DNA from: Lophium mytilinum
Lineage: Eukaryota > Ascomycota > Dothideomycetes > Mytilinidiales > Mytilinidiaceae
Length of the DNA stretch: 64,000 bases
Direction: 5' to 3'
Assembly: GCA_010093605.1 (NCBI GenBank)
Contig: MU004193.1
Span: 248,001-312,000, forward strand
The notes beneath the pieces were generated by a model, which did no database searches, was not told where the DNA came from, and saw only the letters and a program-made list of their open reading frames with translations. Positions 1 through 13,085 of this stretch are shown piece after piece. The first letter of the stretch is position 1; each line of letters begins with the position of its first letter. Position numbers and translations under genes: made by a program.

Positions 1-1161
1 TCGCATCCCTGGATCTCGGGGCCCATGCCGGCCCCGCTATGACAACATACCAGTGTACAGGAGATACCTCACGATATGCTCTAATCCTCGTTAAAAATAC
101 TGGCCCCATGCCGCTTCTACTACTAATGCATCAGTTCGAGTAAGTGGAGCACAACAACAGGAGGTGTCCTCTGCGCTGAAAAAGATCCGAGTACGTCATA
201 TAAGACGTCTATCGAATCTCGAATCTCTAATCCAATCACGACGCTTACACGGTGCGGCAAGGGGTCCCGCCCCCCCGCGTGCTATAACGTACCTAGCATC
301 AAGGAGGTGATTCCGATAACGCCCTGTCCGTAGCTTTCGAAAGCTAGCTAGAGTTCAAACCTTCATTTTCGCATAACCTCCACACACCGTCGAATCAACA
401 GCCGTTCATGCGCTCTTTCAGGATTTTCAACCACGTTCTTCCAACCACAACATCACCTCATGGCCTATCCGGTCCATCCGACGTCAGCATCTAATTTCCA
501 TACCATTCACTTCGATCTCTTTATCAAAACCCCGCAACGCTTGTGAAGTACAGTGAGGTACCTCAACCCCGCTCATGCAGCCTTGCGCCTAGGAGATGGC
601 TCCGGCCGAAGGCTGAACAACCTTACACAGCATTTGTAAACGATTAGTTATGCAGATGTCAGCACACGCTCACAGCCGGGCAGCCGTTGGAAGACGCGTT
701 AAAGCTTTTCGCTTCTGCGCTCCCTGCTCGTGGCGTTGTTAGGGTCGAGGAGTTGATTCCGAGTTGCTTTCACTTGCGGCCGCCGATATTTTCGCTTTCG
801 GGCAGAATCGTCGGCTGACGTGCTTTATGGATTGTGTGCCGCGAGGCCATTTCGGCAGATGGGTGGGATGTGGATGGGTTCTGGGCTGTCGGGGCATAGG
901 AAACCGATGCTCGTGTTGTTCGCGTCCAGGGCTGGATAGTGGATTGGTGTGATTTGGTGATGGCAGCTGGAATCTCCAATGGGAATCCGCCGAGAGATGC
1001 TCATTTAGGCTTTGAGATAATCGAAGCGAGCAGAGATATTTGAATGATTAGAGATCTTTGAACCGACCGCGATGTTCGATAATAGGAGAAACGTGAATCG
1101 TCCCTAGATCTGCTGCACAGTCCACGTGATTCTCTTTACAGCTTCTCCCATCTCAACCCCC
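1..1161. other. Intergenic, no gene seen
   Basis: No open frame in this stretch has protein-like composition or splice signals. The small frames around 760-980 overlap on both strands and have low-complexity translations. It probably holds the 3' flank of the large minus-strand gene that ends at 1162. I recognise no RNA gene or repeat here. Confidence 0.4.
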
Positions 1162-4100
1162 TCAAGACCCAGCTTGCCGATTCCAGCTCATACCCACTGC
1201 TTCAACTCTCGCCTTAACCTCCTCGCCTAACCTCACGCCCACCATCCTCACAACCTCATCCGTACTCCCAATCCACTTCTCTACCATCGCCCTCGTCTTC
1301 TCAACAGCCTCTTTATCACCCACCTTCCACCCCGGAACCGCCCTAATCAATTCATCCGCCAACTCAACCCTCAGATACCCCGCCACATCCACCTCTTTCA
1401 CATCAACATCTCCAACCGCCCACGCAACCCGCAGCCTATACTCCCCCGGACACAACAGCACCGCATCCTTCACTTTCTTGAAATCCTCATGATACCGCCT
1501 AGGGTGGGCGGTGGGGTGGGCGGGCGCAACCTCCCCAATAAACCCCACAACCCCCTCCGCAAACACCCGACACTTCTCCCCCTCCTCCTCGGGGGTGGGT
1601 GGCGTCGCCAGCAAACACGGATACGGCAGTAGTACCAGCCTCAGCTCCAGCGTCCCAGGTAGGTATGCAGGCACGCGCCGCGGATCTCGCTGCCACTCCT
1701 CCGTGCGTAGGCTATCGATATACGCAACCAGCTGCTCGATCAGCGGTCGCACGTTCGCCATCCACGCGCGCTTCCCGGCTTCGTTGGCGGTGGTTAGCGG
1801 GCGCAGGTCCGGCTCTAACGCCTTGGTGAATTTGCGGAACAGGCGGAAGTGCGGGTCGGGGTTAGGGAGCTGGAGGACTGCTTTTGCCTGCGCGATTAAC
1901 ATTTCCTGGATATCCGCGAGCGCGATGCCCTGATCAGCAGGGAGTTCGGTCGGCCGCCAGGGGCGAGTGAGGAGGGGGATGAGCTGGACATGCTGGAACA
2001 TCCACATCTTCGGCGGCGTGTTGAAGAAGTGGAGGAAGTTTGCATTCTGGCTGCTCTGCTGCTCGTACTCGTCGGCGGGGAGGGCGAGGATTTTCTGGCG
2101 CAGTGCGGTGTGTGCGGGGGGCGGGTTGATGTTTAGGAGGACGAAGGCGTGGTAGAGATCTAGATACTTCTTCGGCGTCCAGGATGGGTGAGTCTCGATG
2201 ATGCGCAGGGCGCCGGGGCGGAAGGGGATGCTGGGCAGGGCGGATGGGGAGAGGGGGGAGGAGTGCTGCGCGAGGTAGATGGCGGTCCAGCGGGAGAGGT
2301 TGCGGCGCGAGGCGTCGATGGTGGGGAGGAGGATGCTGGTGAAGATTTGGTGGCGCCAGAAGGCGCTGTGGGTGGTGTTGGATGTGAAGGATGTTATGGC
2401 GGCGAAAATGGGGGGCCAGGTTCGGAAGTTGCCTTCGTTGTAGACTTCGGGGGCGGTTTGGGTAGATTCAGCTAGCTGCCACTCAGTTTCGGTTAGTGGA
2501 CGCCGTTCGTTGAGGCTGCCGGCGATGGGTATGGTGGCTTCGAGGGACTTGAGGAGTTGCGATGCTAGTGGGTTAGAGATGTCCTCGAGGCATTGGAGAA
2601 GCAGGTTCAGCATTGCAGTGATGACAGCGACGCGGATGTCTAGATGGGTGGACTTCTGAAAGATGTCGACGAGCACGTCAACGGTGATGGGCTTCGCGAC
2701 GAAATCTGCCCCGTCGAGGAGTTGAGCGAGGTATTTCACGGTCGTGATTTTGACGAGGGGTTTTGGGGGGGTGGTGGCGGCGTTTTCAGCGCTCTTGGGG
2801 GGAGGGAGTTGTGATTGAGCTTTTAGTTTGGCGATGATGGCGGATGAGAAGCCTTGTATTGTTTCTCGAGCTAAACGAGCTGGTAGGCGGCATAGAAAAG
2901 TCTTTGATAGCCATTGCCGATGCCACGAGCTGGCGTCGGGATTCTCTATAATACTTTGCGTGGCGAGAGATGATGCGAGCTGTGGGCGATCGCTTTTTCC
3001 TAGGAGAGTGATGAGACTATACGCGATGCGCTCAGCTTCCACTGGGTCCGCTGGGCTGTTGGATAGAGCTTTCAAGGCAGCTTTGGTCAATGATTGAAGC
3101 AGGCTTGGTGGTACTGAAGCGATATGCCGTGCCAAGATACTTCTCGCATCCTTCTCTTTCACATCTAGGTCGAGGAGAAAGTCCTCGTCGAGAAAAAGAG
3201 ACGGGTATCTGATGTCGGACGAGGAAGGAAACGGAGCGGAAAGGAGCCTAGATGGTCCTTTAATCTTGCTGTCCAGAAGTAGCAGTGCAGCAGCAATTTG
3301 GGCTTCCCGAATCTCCGGTGAAGGCTGCACTTGCGTCTGCCAGAGATGCCCATCAGTTGAGTACGTTACCTCCGGAAACATCCATTGGCGAACAGCCTTT
3401 TTTTCCGCGATAGCAATGCCATACTCCGGGATTTTCATGGGCCTGAACGGTTTATGAAGGTCTGAGTGATTCCGATTATTTTCTACAACCGAGCAGTCTA
3501 GTCTCGTCGGCGGAAGGTTTCGAGCAGGTATCGTTGGTCGCTGAGGTTTGAGAGGATTCCACTCTACGGACTCTGAAGCATCTATGTCTTTTGGAAGCGG
3601 TTGATAATCCTCGGTAGAACACTGGCTGTAGTCGAAGCTAGCGAATCGCCGTGGAGGTAATCCTTTCTCTCCTAGAGTTTTGATAAATTTAGGATACCAA
3701 TACTCTTCTGCTTCTACCCCCGACAGTCGCCCAGAGCTCAAAGGACCTACGGCATGTGTCCACGCAAGTGTGATCCGATTGTCTCTTTCGTCGCCGTCGC
3801 ATGATGACGGGATGTAGATTGCCAGAGCAGCACAATAATCATCGATGAACGATCCTACGGCAAGCCTTGTCTCTTCATCCTTAGGTAATGGCGCAAGGGC
3901 TTCTTCTGGATCCTGGAACACGATAGCACTAGCGCGAGATGCCATATATGGAGTCACCAGCTCGGGAGGAAACCCTCTCATCTCCCAAGGATCAGTAAGG
4001 AATTGGATACCCAGACCTTGGGGCCATGGTGAGGATAGAGATGCTGTAGCAGGAACCACAGTAGGTCGATATGTGCGCCATACTTCATTTCGAGCCTTAG

Positions 4101-6517
4101 CAAGGTTATCAAAGAAGCGGTAGGTGGCAGGTGCACCATCGTCGATGGTGTAAGGTCCATCGAAGCTGGTGGTCCTTAAAGGTGCGTATGGATGCCTGAA
4201 GCCCAACTTGTCGTTCTCGCTTTTAATGGCCTCCTTCTCAACTTTGATAATAAGTTCTAGCGAGTCTTCCCAGAGAACTGCATATGTGGCGTCGTCGGAA
4301 AGATTGAGGGCTTTCTGAACTTCCTTTGATCGCTCGACGCGACGGAGAGTGACCTCTCTGAAAAGATCTAACGGCGCGGTCCAGTCGAATCTTTGAAAAG
4401 AAGGCTCTTTCAAGGCCATACATGCCGTCTCGAAGACCTGGTAGATGACCTGATTTGCTTTGACTATTCTTGAGCGCAAGCTGTCTTTGTCTAAATTACC
4501 GGGTATGAAGGATGGGATACCCGAGAGAAGGCTAATGCTTTCAGTAGTGTTCAACTCCGAACTGTCATCACTATTACTGTACAGTTGCTTGGAAACGAGC
4601 TAGAAGATAGTTAGCCTAGTCTGTAGGAAGATAGCTCGCGGGGCATGGAAAGATGGCACACTCAACCCGCATTCTGCGTTCTATACACCTGGCTGCCGCT
4701 GTTCGGGGTGCTTCAACGCATTTTTAGAAGGAAGAGATATCTTTGGACGATCTGGAAACATGTTGAAGCACTCCAAGCAGTGGCTGACAGATGCGCAAAA
4801 GACAGATTTTGATGAATGTGCCACTTTTTCCATGTCCAGCGTAGATAGGTACGTCTTACAGGATCACGAATGTACCGGCGCGCCCATAACAGCGTTTCTT
4901 CGTAAAGGTCGAGCGAGCCACTAGCAATCGCGTAGCGAAGGGCTGAGTTCGCATAGAAAGCTCGGTCGGTCGGCTCACGACTGATGGCCGACTTCTTTCT
5001 TCGATCTTCGACAGCTGCGAATGTCAGTGCCGTTCCGGAGAACCTCGAGACAACGGACCTTTCTGTACACTGCGCAACCACTCTTCAGAGTCGACATTCT
5101 TTTCTAGTAGCAATAGTAACAACGATGCGTCGCCATACTTCATATCAATCACTGGAGTGTGACGCAGGATAGAGCCACCTTCTCCCAGTGAAAGAAATTT
5201 CTCTTCCGGTTTGGCCTTGCGTAGGCGACGAAGGAAAGATATCGCATCTTGGCGGTCTAACGAGAAGAATAAGCCGGGTGGGCACCTTGTTATAGGAACA
5301 CCTCTCAAGTCCTCGATGCTGTTGATGTCGCCACTATTCTCGTCTTGAGCCAGGAAACAAGACCGGAGTAGTTTGTAACGGAGCGATTTTTGATCTTCAC
5401 GGACAAGTGCGCGAAAAAGACCCTTGTAGTTCGCGATGGAGCTTCTGGAGCCTTTCAGCGCGAGTCGCAAAAGCTTCAATAGTTGATCGTGGAAAGTCGG
5501 CTCCTCGTTTGACCAACATCGAACGACGTAATAAACAAAGTCGCGGTCTAAGGCAACTTCACTAGCTACACTCGGGTGCAACTCGATGTATGCCAGACTG
5601 AGGTCCACAATTTCTCTGATTCGATCCCACTCGTTCGTGGGCCTGAACTTTCGGTATGCTCGACGGATGAGCGGCTCGACGAGCTCTCCTATGAATGTAT
5701 TCTTGGGTATAGTTGCTTTCTCGGACTTGACGAGCTGGCGGAGAAGATTTAGAGAGAACAACATGGATTCGGAGAAGCCGGAGACTTGGCTCGAGCGCGG
5801 TGGTGAGCGTCGGAGGAGACTAGGAAGACAAGAGATACTTGTGCTTCTATCTTTGCTTGTAGAGAGAACCTCTTCGACGCAAATTTTTCTGAACAATTCC
5901 GGATGGTACTTGACAAACAATGTCATGTGATGATCCAAGGAAGAATCCCTCCAAAGCTGGTCTAGGGTCGTGGCTGAACATCCTGGAAGAAGGTCTTCGG
6001 CATATTTGCTGAGAGGGCGGTCGTCCAAAGCTTCTTGGGGTTTGGAGTCTTGGCTACTTTTAAGAAGATCAGGATTAAGGGATCGAACTACCTGGGTGAT
6101 CTTTTCTCGCTTTTCTTCAAAGTCCACGCCCGAACCGCATTTCCCGACAGTTTGGGTGAGATAACGAACATCTGTAACGGAGAATTGGCTAAGTAGAGAC
6201 ACAAGTCCGGATATCTGTCCAACCCCGTCCCATGTTTCTCTCCATTGTGTTCCTCGTAACTCTTTTCCTAGTTGCCTGATTGCTTGTCCCCGCACTAGCG
6301 CAGAGAATTCCTGTTTCAGAGCTGCTAGAAGTGTGCGGGGAGTTTTTCGAATGCTGAGCCAGATTTTGAAAACAGCAGGAGAGATTGATTCATTTTCCAC
6401 ACTTTCAAGTAGGTGGGTTGAAATCAGGTCCTCTGTTGTCTTAGTCAGAGCATCGAGAAGATGGCGAGCGACGGTTGATGGAGAGCGGTTTCGTAAAACG
6501 CGATTATCGACAGACAT
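1162..6517 (-). CDS. Very large conserved fungal protein of unknown function, three exons
   Basis: Model: exon 1 6517-5071, exon 2 5014-4860, exon 3 4599-1162, about 1679 residues. Intron 2 (4600-4859) has donor GTAAGA, a GCTAAC branch point and acceptor CTTCTAG; both sides are phase 0 and join ...IRDP to LVSKQLYS. Intron 1 ends TTCGCAG at 5015 after a CTGAC branch point. Its donor is either GTGTAC (5070) or GTCCGT (5058), and both keep the frame. Three open frames therefore form one gene instead of three. The product is leucine-rich and alpha-helical throughout, like a HEAT/armadillo-type solenoid, with no catalytic motif, signal peptide or membrane span that I can see. Segments such as LYEETLLWARR and SISLLSGIP resemble large uncharacterised proteins of other ascomycetes, from memory only. 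The start at 6517 is the first ATG of the long frame. Function unknown. Confidence 0.85.
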
Positions 6518-8064
6518 ACTAGTCTATAGATACGGGAAGGCAGTAATCGAGGATGATCAGACGCCTCGAGGTACGAGAGGAAGGCGAGGGAATCATGTCA
6601 GCGTAGTAAACTCAGCGCCGGGTGGCGCGTGCACGTAACGTGACATGGGGCCAATTTGTATCTGAAGCTTTCGTGAGTAAAGATCCTTCAGATAATGATA
6701 AGTCAATTTTCTGATCAGATCCTACAGTCATGCAGAATTAATCCTGTATACGTAGAGAAAGATTGTCGTGACGTCCAGTCACGTGATCTTGTGACTGGTA
6801 GGAAGAAATACAGCTCTCACACATCCCTTTCACGTCTGACTGCTGCCATCGTGTAACATCTATCGAGTAATAGAGCTTTAGGATGTCGAGGATGTGGATG
6901 CTTGCGAGGTTGTGGATGGTGAGAGATATTACTCTGCTACGCCGTGTGAACTCCTTCAACAAAACTCTGGAACGTCTCAGAGACGTTCGGTGCGTGCTTC
7001 GACAGACATGAGACCTTATCAGCCTTCCTCGAGCGGTAGTAGAGACATGTACACAGACTGGGCTCGTGCCCTACTGCTCCAGGTTCGCTATGGTATCGAA
7101 GCATGCGAAGGGGTGTCAAAAAGGTCGAGGAAGCTTTCGCTGCAGTACTATGAGAGCATATGAGTCAGTCGCTGGGTAGGTTTCGTGGAATCGGAAGGTG
7201 GAGTAGGATCTAATCGAATGAGATATTGAAAAGCAATCGGAGATCTTCTGCCGTTTCTAATAGGGTTCACAATTTCTTTTCATAGGCCAAGGCAGCTTCG
7301 CGAATTGATGATTTTGAAGGGCGCGCGCCGTGGAGTAGTGTTCTTTGGGGGTTGTCAAGGTATAGAAAGGAGACGAAACTACTGTTGGCATAGGAGTAGA
7401 CAATGTTGTGATGTCAGGATGATGTCTTTGTGACCTTGTCATGTTTGCGCGGATGATGCATAAATGACATGAGAGATAACCCTGGGCAGAACCTGAAATA
7501 GAATGACGCCAATACTCGTGTAGTCATCCACAACTCAAAAATTGCATGCGCATATAGCTCCTCTCTTCAAGCACCCTAACGATTCCTTGACTTCCTTTAT
7601 GTAGGCAAGAACGGAAGAAATGGAGAGGTTTTGATAGCTAGAGCGTTATTTAAAGAATATTTCATCCTGACTTCTTAAGTAACAACTTGTCTTGACTAAT
7701 GGATGGATGCGTTGGTTACTCGGCGTACAAATTGTACTTCGTCTACCTTTTTGCCGTTTCAAAATCGCTCGGAGGTTTGAGGCTGGGAATCTTGCTGCGT
7801 TCCTTTCTTTTGCAGCCCGATGCATATGTTCATACACTCGACGCCACTATTATCGTCAACATGGAAGACATAATCATAAACTGCATTCAACTTTCTCTCA
7901 ATAGTATCTTACAGATGATATAAACAGGTGTTTGAATGGAGACGTACCCGAATCATCGCATACCAACCAAAAATGCCTGAGCAAGAACGCCATCGTATGC
8001 CTTTTTCGCCATTCTTGATACACACATACACACATCGTATTCCTCTCATCGCCCGCAATCCTCC
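6518..8064. other. Intergenic, about 1.5 kb, no gene seen
   Basis: This lies between the start of the large gene and the 3' end of PET191. The short frames around 6740-7160 and 7650-7920 overlap one another on both strands and show no family resemblance or splice structure. Nothing is annotated here. Confidence 0.4.
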
Positions 8065-8562
8065 CTAATCCTTCCTTAACTCTCCTGACTGTTTTACCAC
8101 CTCCACCCCACCGTCCTTTTTCCTCACTTCCACATATCCCTCGGGAACCACATTCGGTCCTTCATCTCCACTCGTCACCCGCACCCTTTGCGTTGGCTTG
8201 CCCGCATACAGCATGTATCCCTTCTCCTCAATTGTCCCAACAGTCGCATCGTCAGAGCCGGCGCCTTCGAGCTCGGTCAACAATCCCACTGGTCGGTTTC
8301 CGCGGAAACGCTTCCGCATATCGATCATGCCGCGCTTGCATTGGCCGTAGCCTTTCTGGAGTTGTTGGCATTGGGTGGGTAGCGTTTCGTTGAGCGGCGG
8401 TCGTAGGCAGTCTGAGGGCGCGTGACGGTCGATCATGATACAGTCGGAGTTTTGTAGACAGGCGGCTAGAGCTTGCCCTGCAGTACGGGGTTAGCTGCAA
8501 GCTTCATGGAGGGTCAGGGTAGTGGCAGGATGCGTACGGATGTCTTTGCAGGAGGCGGGCAT
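8065..8562 (-). CDS. PET191: Cytochrome c oxidase assembly protein PET191
   Basis: Exon 1 8562-8538, intron 8478-8537 (60 nt, GTACGC...CTGCAG with a GCTAAC branch point), exon 2 8477-8065; 145 residues. After splicing the N-terminus is MPASCKDIRQALAACLQ. Cysteines fall at about 5, 15, 21, 32, 45 and 55, giving the twin C-x9-C spacing of the CHCH fold at 5/15 and 45/55, and the conserved stretch ends in KRFRGNRP. Pet191 is a small protein of the mitochondrial intermembrane space needed to assemble complex IV. The tail after residue 71 is variable and ends in charged residues, as in other fungi. The start is fixed by homology: the first exon encodes only eight full codons and would be missed by simple frame finding. 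It is divergent from the lipase gene. Confidence 0.95.
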
Positions 8563-9048
8563 GATTGCGGTTGGCTGTGTGGGCCTCGATTATGGCGTGT
8601 GTTGGTATTTTCAAGAATAGATATACATTCGGGTTACCGATCGTTAGGGCGCATTGGTATATAGAGCTGTAGATGCAGGTGGTGGTGAGTTTTCGAATGG
8701 TTCGACATGGAATTGTTCCGCCCGGTGCCAAGACTTGGCCGGCATGCCGAAAGCTTCCTCGTCGGCTGCAGCTGTCACATGCCGAAACTTCGCTGTTCAC
8801 GTCATGAAATGGCCAGGGGAAGCCGGTCCACCAACAAAACAGAGGTGGGGTCGAGCCCTCATCAACTCCAACTAGACCCTCGAGTGCATCGCTATCGTCC
8901 GATTGCCATCAGTTACTGGCGGTGAGCATGCAGACGGTACCTCTAGCCTTGAAGCTTAACACGAGATCCTTCACGTAGCATCGCGCTCTAGCGGACCTCC
9001 CCGAACAGCTGCTATTGCTACTACTACTACCTCGACCACACCGCCAGG
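8563..9048. promoter_or_regulatory. Shared divergent promoter region of PET191 and the lipase gene
   Basis: The 486 bp between the two ATGs must hold both promoters because the genes diverge. I see no clear TATA box or named factor site. The open frames at 8654-8925 lack splice or family support and are discounted. Confidence 0.5.
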
Positions 9049-11304
9049 ATGCCGCACATCCCATTCCTCTCGCGGCTTCATATCCGCGAGTACCTCGCCC
9101 TCATGCTCAGCTTCTTCCTCATCGCCCTGGAGTCGTTCATTGCGCTCATCACGCTGATGCTACCGACTCCCATCATAACCCTCTGCTACAAGGCCACCCG
9201 TCGCGCCTTCAACTACCTCTCTACCCCACAGGGTCGTCGCCAGCGCCAGAAGAAGAAGGCCGTCAGCTCCAGCATTGCCAATGCCTCGGACTTCGTTGAG
9301 CTGTGTGAGCTCTTTGGATATTATGCGGAGGAACATATTGTGCAGACGAAGGATGGTTATCTACTCGGGCTGCACAGACTAGCATATCGGAGGGGCGAGG
9401 AGGGCTTGAGGGTGAATTACGGAGCAGATGGGGATACTATGAAGAAGAAGGTGGTTTACATGCATCATGGCTTGATGATGAATAGCGAGGTGTGGGTTTG
9501 CTTGACGGAGAGGGAAAGGTGCTTGCCATTTGTGTTGGTAGAGCGAGGATACGATGTTTGGGTGAGTGTTGATAACATTTCTTCTCAATTAGGTCAATTC
9601 CTCGATTCTAGAATTTTTCTCATTGTGCTCGATGTGGAGTACCAAGCTTTCGGAGTATGATTGAGTACCACGATGAGTACCACGGTTCGGTGTACCAATC
9701 AGCGAGAATCTACATGTGTCTTTCGTAAAACATTGGCTAACGCTATACAGCTTGGGAACAACCGTGGAAACAAGTACTCCAAGAAGTCAGTCCATTGCGC
9801 TCCAACCTCGACCGCATTCTGGAACTTCTCAATGGACCAATTCGCCTTCCATGATATCCCCGACAGCATCGACTACATCCTGGCTACTACCCACCAGCCG
9901 TCGCTCTCTTACATCGGCTTCTCGCAAGGCACTGCCCAAGCCTTTGCTACTCTTTCCATCCATCCGACCCTCAACGAGAAAGTTGACGTCTTTATCGCTC
10001 TCGCCCCAGCCATGTCCCCGAAAGGGCTAACGTCCCAGATCGTCGATACGTTCGTCAAGGCCTCCCCGGAAGTACTGTTCCTTGCCTTCGGACGCCGAGC
10101 TATCTTAGGCTCGGCCACAATGTGGCAAGCGATCTTGTATCCGCCAATCTTCGTCCGCTTGATTGACCATTCTCTTACTTTCCTCTTTGGATGGACGGGC
10201 GTCAACATCACACCGCATCAAAAGCTGGCCGCATATCCTCATCTGTACTCGTTTACCAGCACGAAGAGCGTAGTGCATTGGTTTCAGATAATCCGAAACG
10301 GCCACTTCCAGATGTATGACGATGAAGCGCCACCCTCGCTAGCTCTCACCAACCCGAACAAGTATTACAAGATTGCGAAATTTCCCACTCGCAACATCAA
10401 AACTCCAATCGTGCTTGTCTATGGCGGCTCGGATAGCCTCGTCGACATTAACGTCATGTTGCACGAGCTCCCCCGTCACACCGTCGCGAAAGAGATCCCA
10501 CACTACGAGCATCTCGACTTCCTCTGGGCCAGCACCGTCAACGAACTTGTCTTCCCGCACGTCTTCGACGCCCTCGAGGAGTACGCAGCAGGCGACACAT
10601 CCAGCCCAAGCGGGAGCATAACACGAAAAGAAAAGAGGCGCGAGTTCCGCTCGCCAGCCCGCTTCGCCTTCCCAGAACGGAAGCAGATCGGCGACGTCGG
10701 CGACGAAGAGGACGAAGACGAAAGCTCGTCCAGCCCATCCGCCTTTCGCGCGAACAAACTAAGCCAGAACACATCACATCAGCATGCCCCAGCAAGAGTC
10801 CCTGAAACTCCCTCACCCGCACACGGAGTCCGCAAAACCTCCATTACGCGCGCGCTTTCGGGCAGCAGTAAACGAGCGCATACGCCTTCGCCTGCTCGTG
10901 TCGCCGCTGCCATAACACCGTCGTCTGCCCAGCCTTCCGCGTCGGAGAACTCCCCGCCGAACCACCAGGACTCGCCATCTGGAACCCAGCTTACGAACCA
11001 GACGTCGACGTCCCGACCGGAGGGCTGGTGGAGTAGCGACGAGGTTGCTGGCTCTCCGCAAGGCTCTGCTGCGTCGACAAGGTCGCCGTCGCGGAATAGT
11101 TTCGAAAGTGGGCGTGGCGTGTACGGCTTGAAAGGGATCCAGATCGGTGCGAGTAAAGCGGTCGGCGGGTTGATTAGTGACATGGGTGTTGGCGTTGGTG
11201 GGGGGAGTCGCAGTCGTAGTGGGAGTGTGGAGGATCTGGGGAAGAAAGAAGAGACGAAGAAGAGGAGGTGGAAGGGGCGGAAGAAGGGGGAGGTGGTAGC
11301 GTAG
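9049..11304 (+). CDS. TGL1/YEH-type acid lipase, probable steryl ester hydrolase
   Basis: Exon 1 9049-9561, intron 9562-9750 (GTGAGT...GGCTAAC...ACAG), exon 2 9751-11304; 688 residues. Splicing joins ...YDVW to LGNNRGNKYS, a hallmark of the AB-hydrolase-associated lipase family. A long hydrophobic segment at about residues 15-45 predicts a membrane or lipid-droplet anchor. The N-terminal lipase region (HIVQTKDGYLLGLHR, MHHGLMMNSEVW) is followed by the nucleophile motif GFSQG with Ser about 229. An Asp in GGSDSLVD and a His in HYEHLDFLW complete the triad. The last 180 or so residues are Ser/Pro/Arg-rich, look disordered and are likely regulatory. Yeast Yeh1/Yeh2/Tgl1 hydrolyse steryl esters; the substrate here is inferred. 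The ATG context and the homology to the membrane segment support the start. Confidence 0.92.
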
Positions 11305-11927
11305 AAGAGAGGTGAGGATTGTGAATAGGAGATAGACGTATATATGGGTGGTCGCTTTGGCTATGAGCGTCATGGGATTTAGGTATTCTAAGAGAACCGG
11401 AAGCGAGATCGTTGTAGATGTGCCTATATTGATCGCGATACATACGGTTACTCTTGTATTAGCACTACTGTATCTCGTCATAGGTTTTCTTCATACTGTG
11501 GGTGTCCAACTTCTCATCAACTCCGCTCATGTAAGCTTCTTCGCGCACCACCGTCCAATCTACCTCAGCCAGTTTCCGGCTTGTTCAAGATGATAACGTT
11601 TCTGCTTTACTCCAATTCGCGAAAATACCACAAGCCCTCTTCGGGTGTTGCTATGAGGCTACAATATCCCTACATATCTCAACATCGGGACCAGACATAT
11701 TTCCTTCCTTGAACGTCATCCACATTAGAACCATTTACGCTGTTCCACGTCACTAAGATTTATCCTACTGAGTGACGTGGTTTTCTATAGCGTTTGTCGT
11801 GGGTCAATCAGAGACCGATCTTTCCTTTCTGACAAAACCTGAAAAAATCTCATTCCTCAACCTACTACAATGCATCTACCGCGCCACCCTCCGCGTCGGT
11901 TTTTCGTACTCTCGAATCATTGTTGAC
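11305..11927. other. Intergenic between lipase and acidic gene 1
   Basis: No gene seen. A 15-mer at 11736-11750 (tacgctgttccacgt) recurs at 12884-12898, upstream of acidic gene 2. A weaker match follows it, which suggests a duplicated promoter or leader. Confidence 0.4.
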
Positions 11928-12761
11928 ATGAAAGGAAAGAGCACGCAAGACACATCGCCGCCCGCGGGAGGAAGAGTGGAAGATCCACACGAAAGCGATA
12001 TGACGGCGAGAGCGGAGGCAAGGTCGGTTTCATCTGCTGAGTTGTTTAAGAGTGATGCGCCGCCTCCGCCTACAAAATATACCAGTGCCGATCTAGAGAA
12101 GGACAATGGGGAGGTCTAAGCCGCGGAAACCCTCGGACCCGTACCGCCCTCCACTTCATCACTGGAACTCCCGCTTTCCCTTAGCGACAAAGAAGAAATC
12201 GATCAAGCAAACAGCAATGCCACCGCATCGTCTGCGCCCGAATCAATCGACGCGTTAGAAAACGTCTCCCATACCGCCATCGAGAGGCCCGCTGCTATGG
12301 ACGCCAGCAGCGAAGGCGCAGACACGCTCCAAGCATTCGAAGGACCGTCTAATGAAGCTTTAGCGCTGGTGCTCATAAGCGTCGGCGTCGACCCTGTGTA
12401 CGCGTTAAGGTATGTAGGGTTTCATGTGCCGGATGAGGAAGTAGAAATCTTGGCGGTGCGCCTGACGCGGCAGGTGGAGTCGGATAGGCTTGCCGATAGA
12501 ATCAGGAGGAACTATCGGGAGGATTTGGAGAGGCAGGAGAGGAAATTACGCGGGTCTTTTGAGGCAGGAATGCAGGATTCAGAAAACGAGGAGGCATATG
12601 GGGCCGACAGCGAGGAGGAGGAGGATGAAGAGGGTGGGATTGCGGGTCGTGGTGATGGTGAAGGGTTGGGAGGGAGAAAAGAAGAGAAGGCAGAAGAGGC
12701 ACCGGCGGATCATGTTGAAGAAGTGGGGAAGCGGATTGCGATGATGGAGATGGACGAATGA
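11928..12761 (+). pseudogene. Acidic protein 1 with UBA-like segment, interrupted by an in-frame stop
   Basis: A single frame is protein-like from ATG 11928 to the TGA at 12759-12761, apart from one TAA at 12117-12119. Downstream of that stop the frame stays open and acidic for 214 codons, with ATG 12297 inside it. Visible parts are a PPAGGRV motif that recalls PAGGRM in acidic gene 3, then a short hydrophobic helical pair (ALVLISVGVDPVYALRYVGF) that looks UBA-like. A charged coiled-coil-like stretch (RRNYREDLERQERKL) and a Glu/Asp/Gly-rich tail follow. The stop may be a real nonsense change, an assembly error, or the end of a short gene followed by a second one starting at 12297. A 71-nt GT-AG intron over the stop would throw the rest out of frame. 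Function unknown. Confidence 0.5.
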
Positions 12762-13085
12762 GTTGCGAGATAGTACGAGAATGAGATTAGGTAAAGAGAG
12801 AAATTTTGATAGCGAGACCATGGCTTTCTATAGGGAGATGATTGAGCCTTCTTTCTTTGAGCCCAGTAGGTGTTGGCACTATCTACGCTGTTCCACGTTG
12901 CCAGAGGTTCATCCAGTAAGTGCTCGTTTGCGTTTGTGTTGCGTTTGACTGAACATAGATCGTCTAGAAGCCCTTTACTGTCTAGTCATAAAAACCATGT
13001 AAGCTGTCCCGACCGCCAGAGAACCTACAACATTCCGCTAATTTTCTTAAATCTTTCTCTGCACTAGCAATTCTCGGTGCTCACC

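Noticed and set aside
1499-3457. Several plus- and minus-strand open frames inside the large gene
   Set aside because: They are shadows of the long minus-strand coding exon; compositions are Arg/Ser/Ala-rich with no family features.
9562-9750. Retained-intron reading of the lipase (203-residue short form)
   Set aside because: It loses the GNNRG junction and the catalytic domain; the GTGAGT donor and GCTAAC branch point are canonical.
12114-12184. Possible 71-nt GT-AG intron over the in-frame TAA of acidic gene 1
   Set aside because: The donor GTCTAA is poor and the length would move the rest of the gene into a basic, non-protein-like frame.
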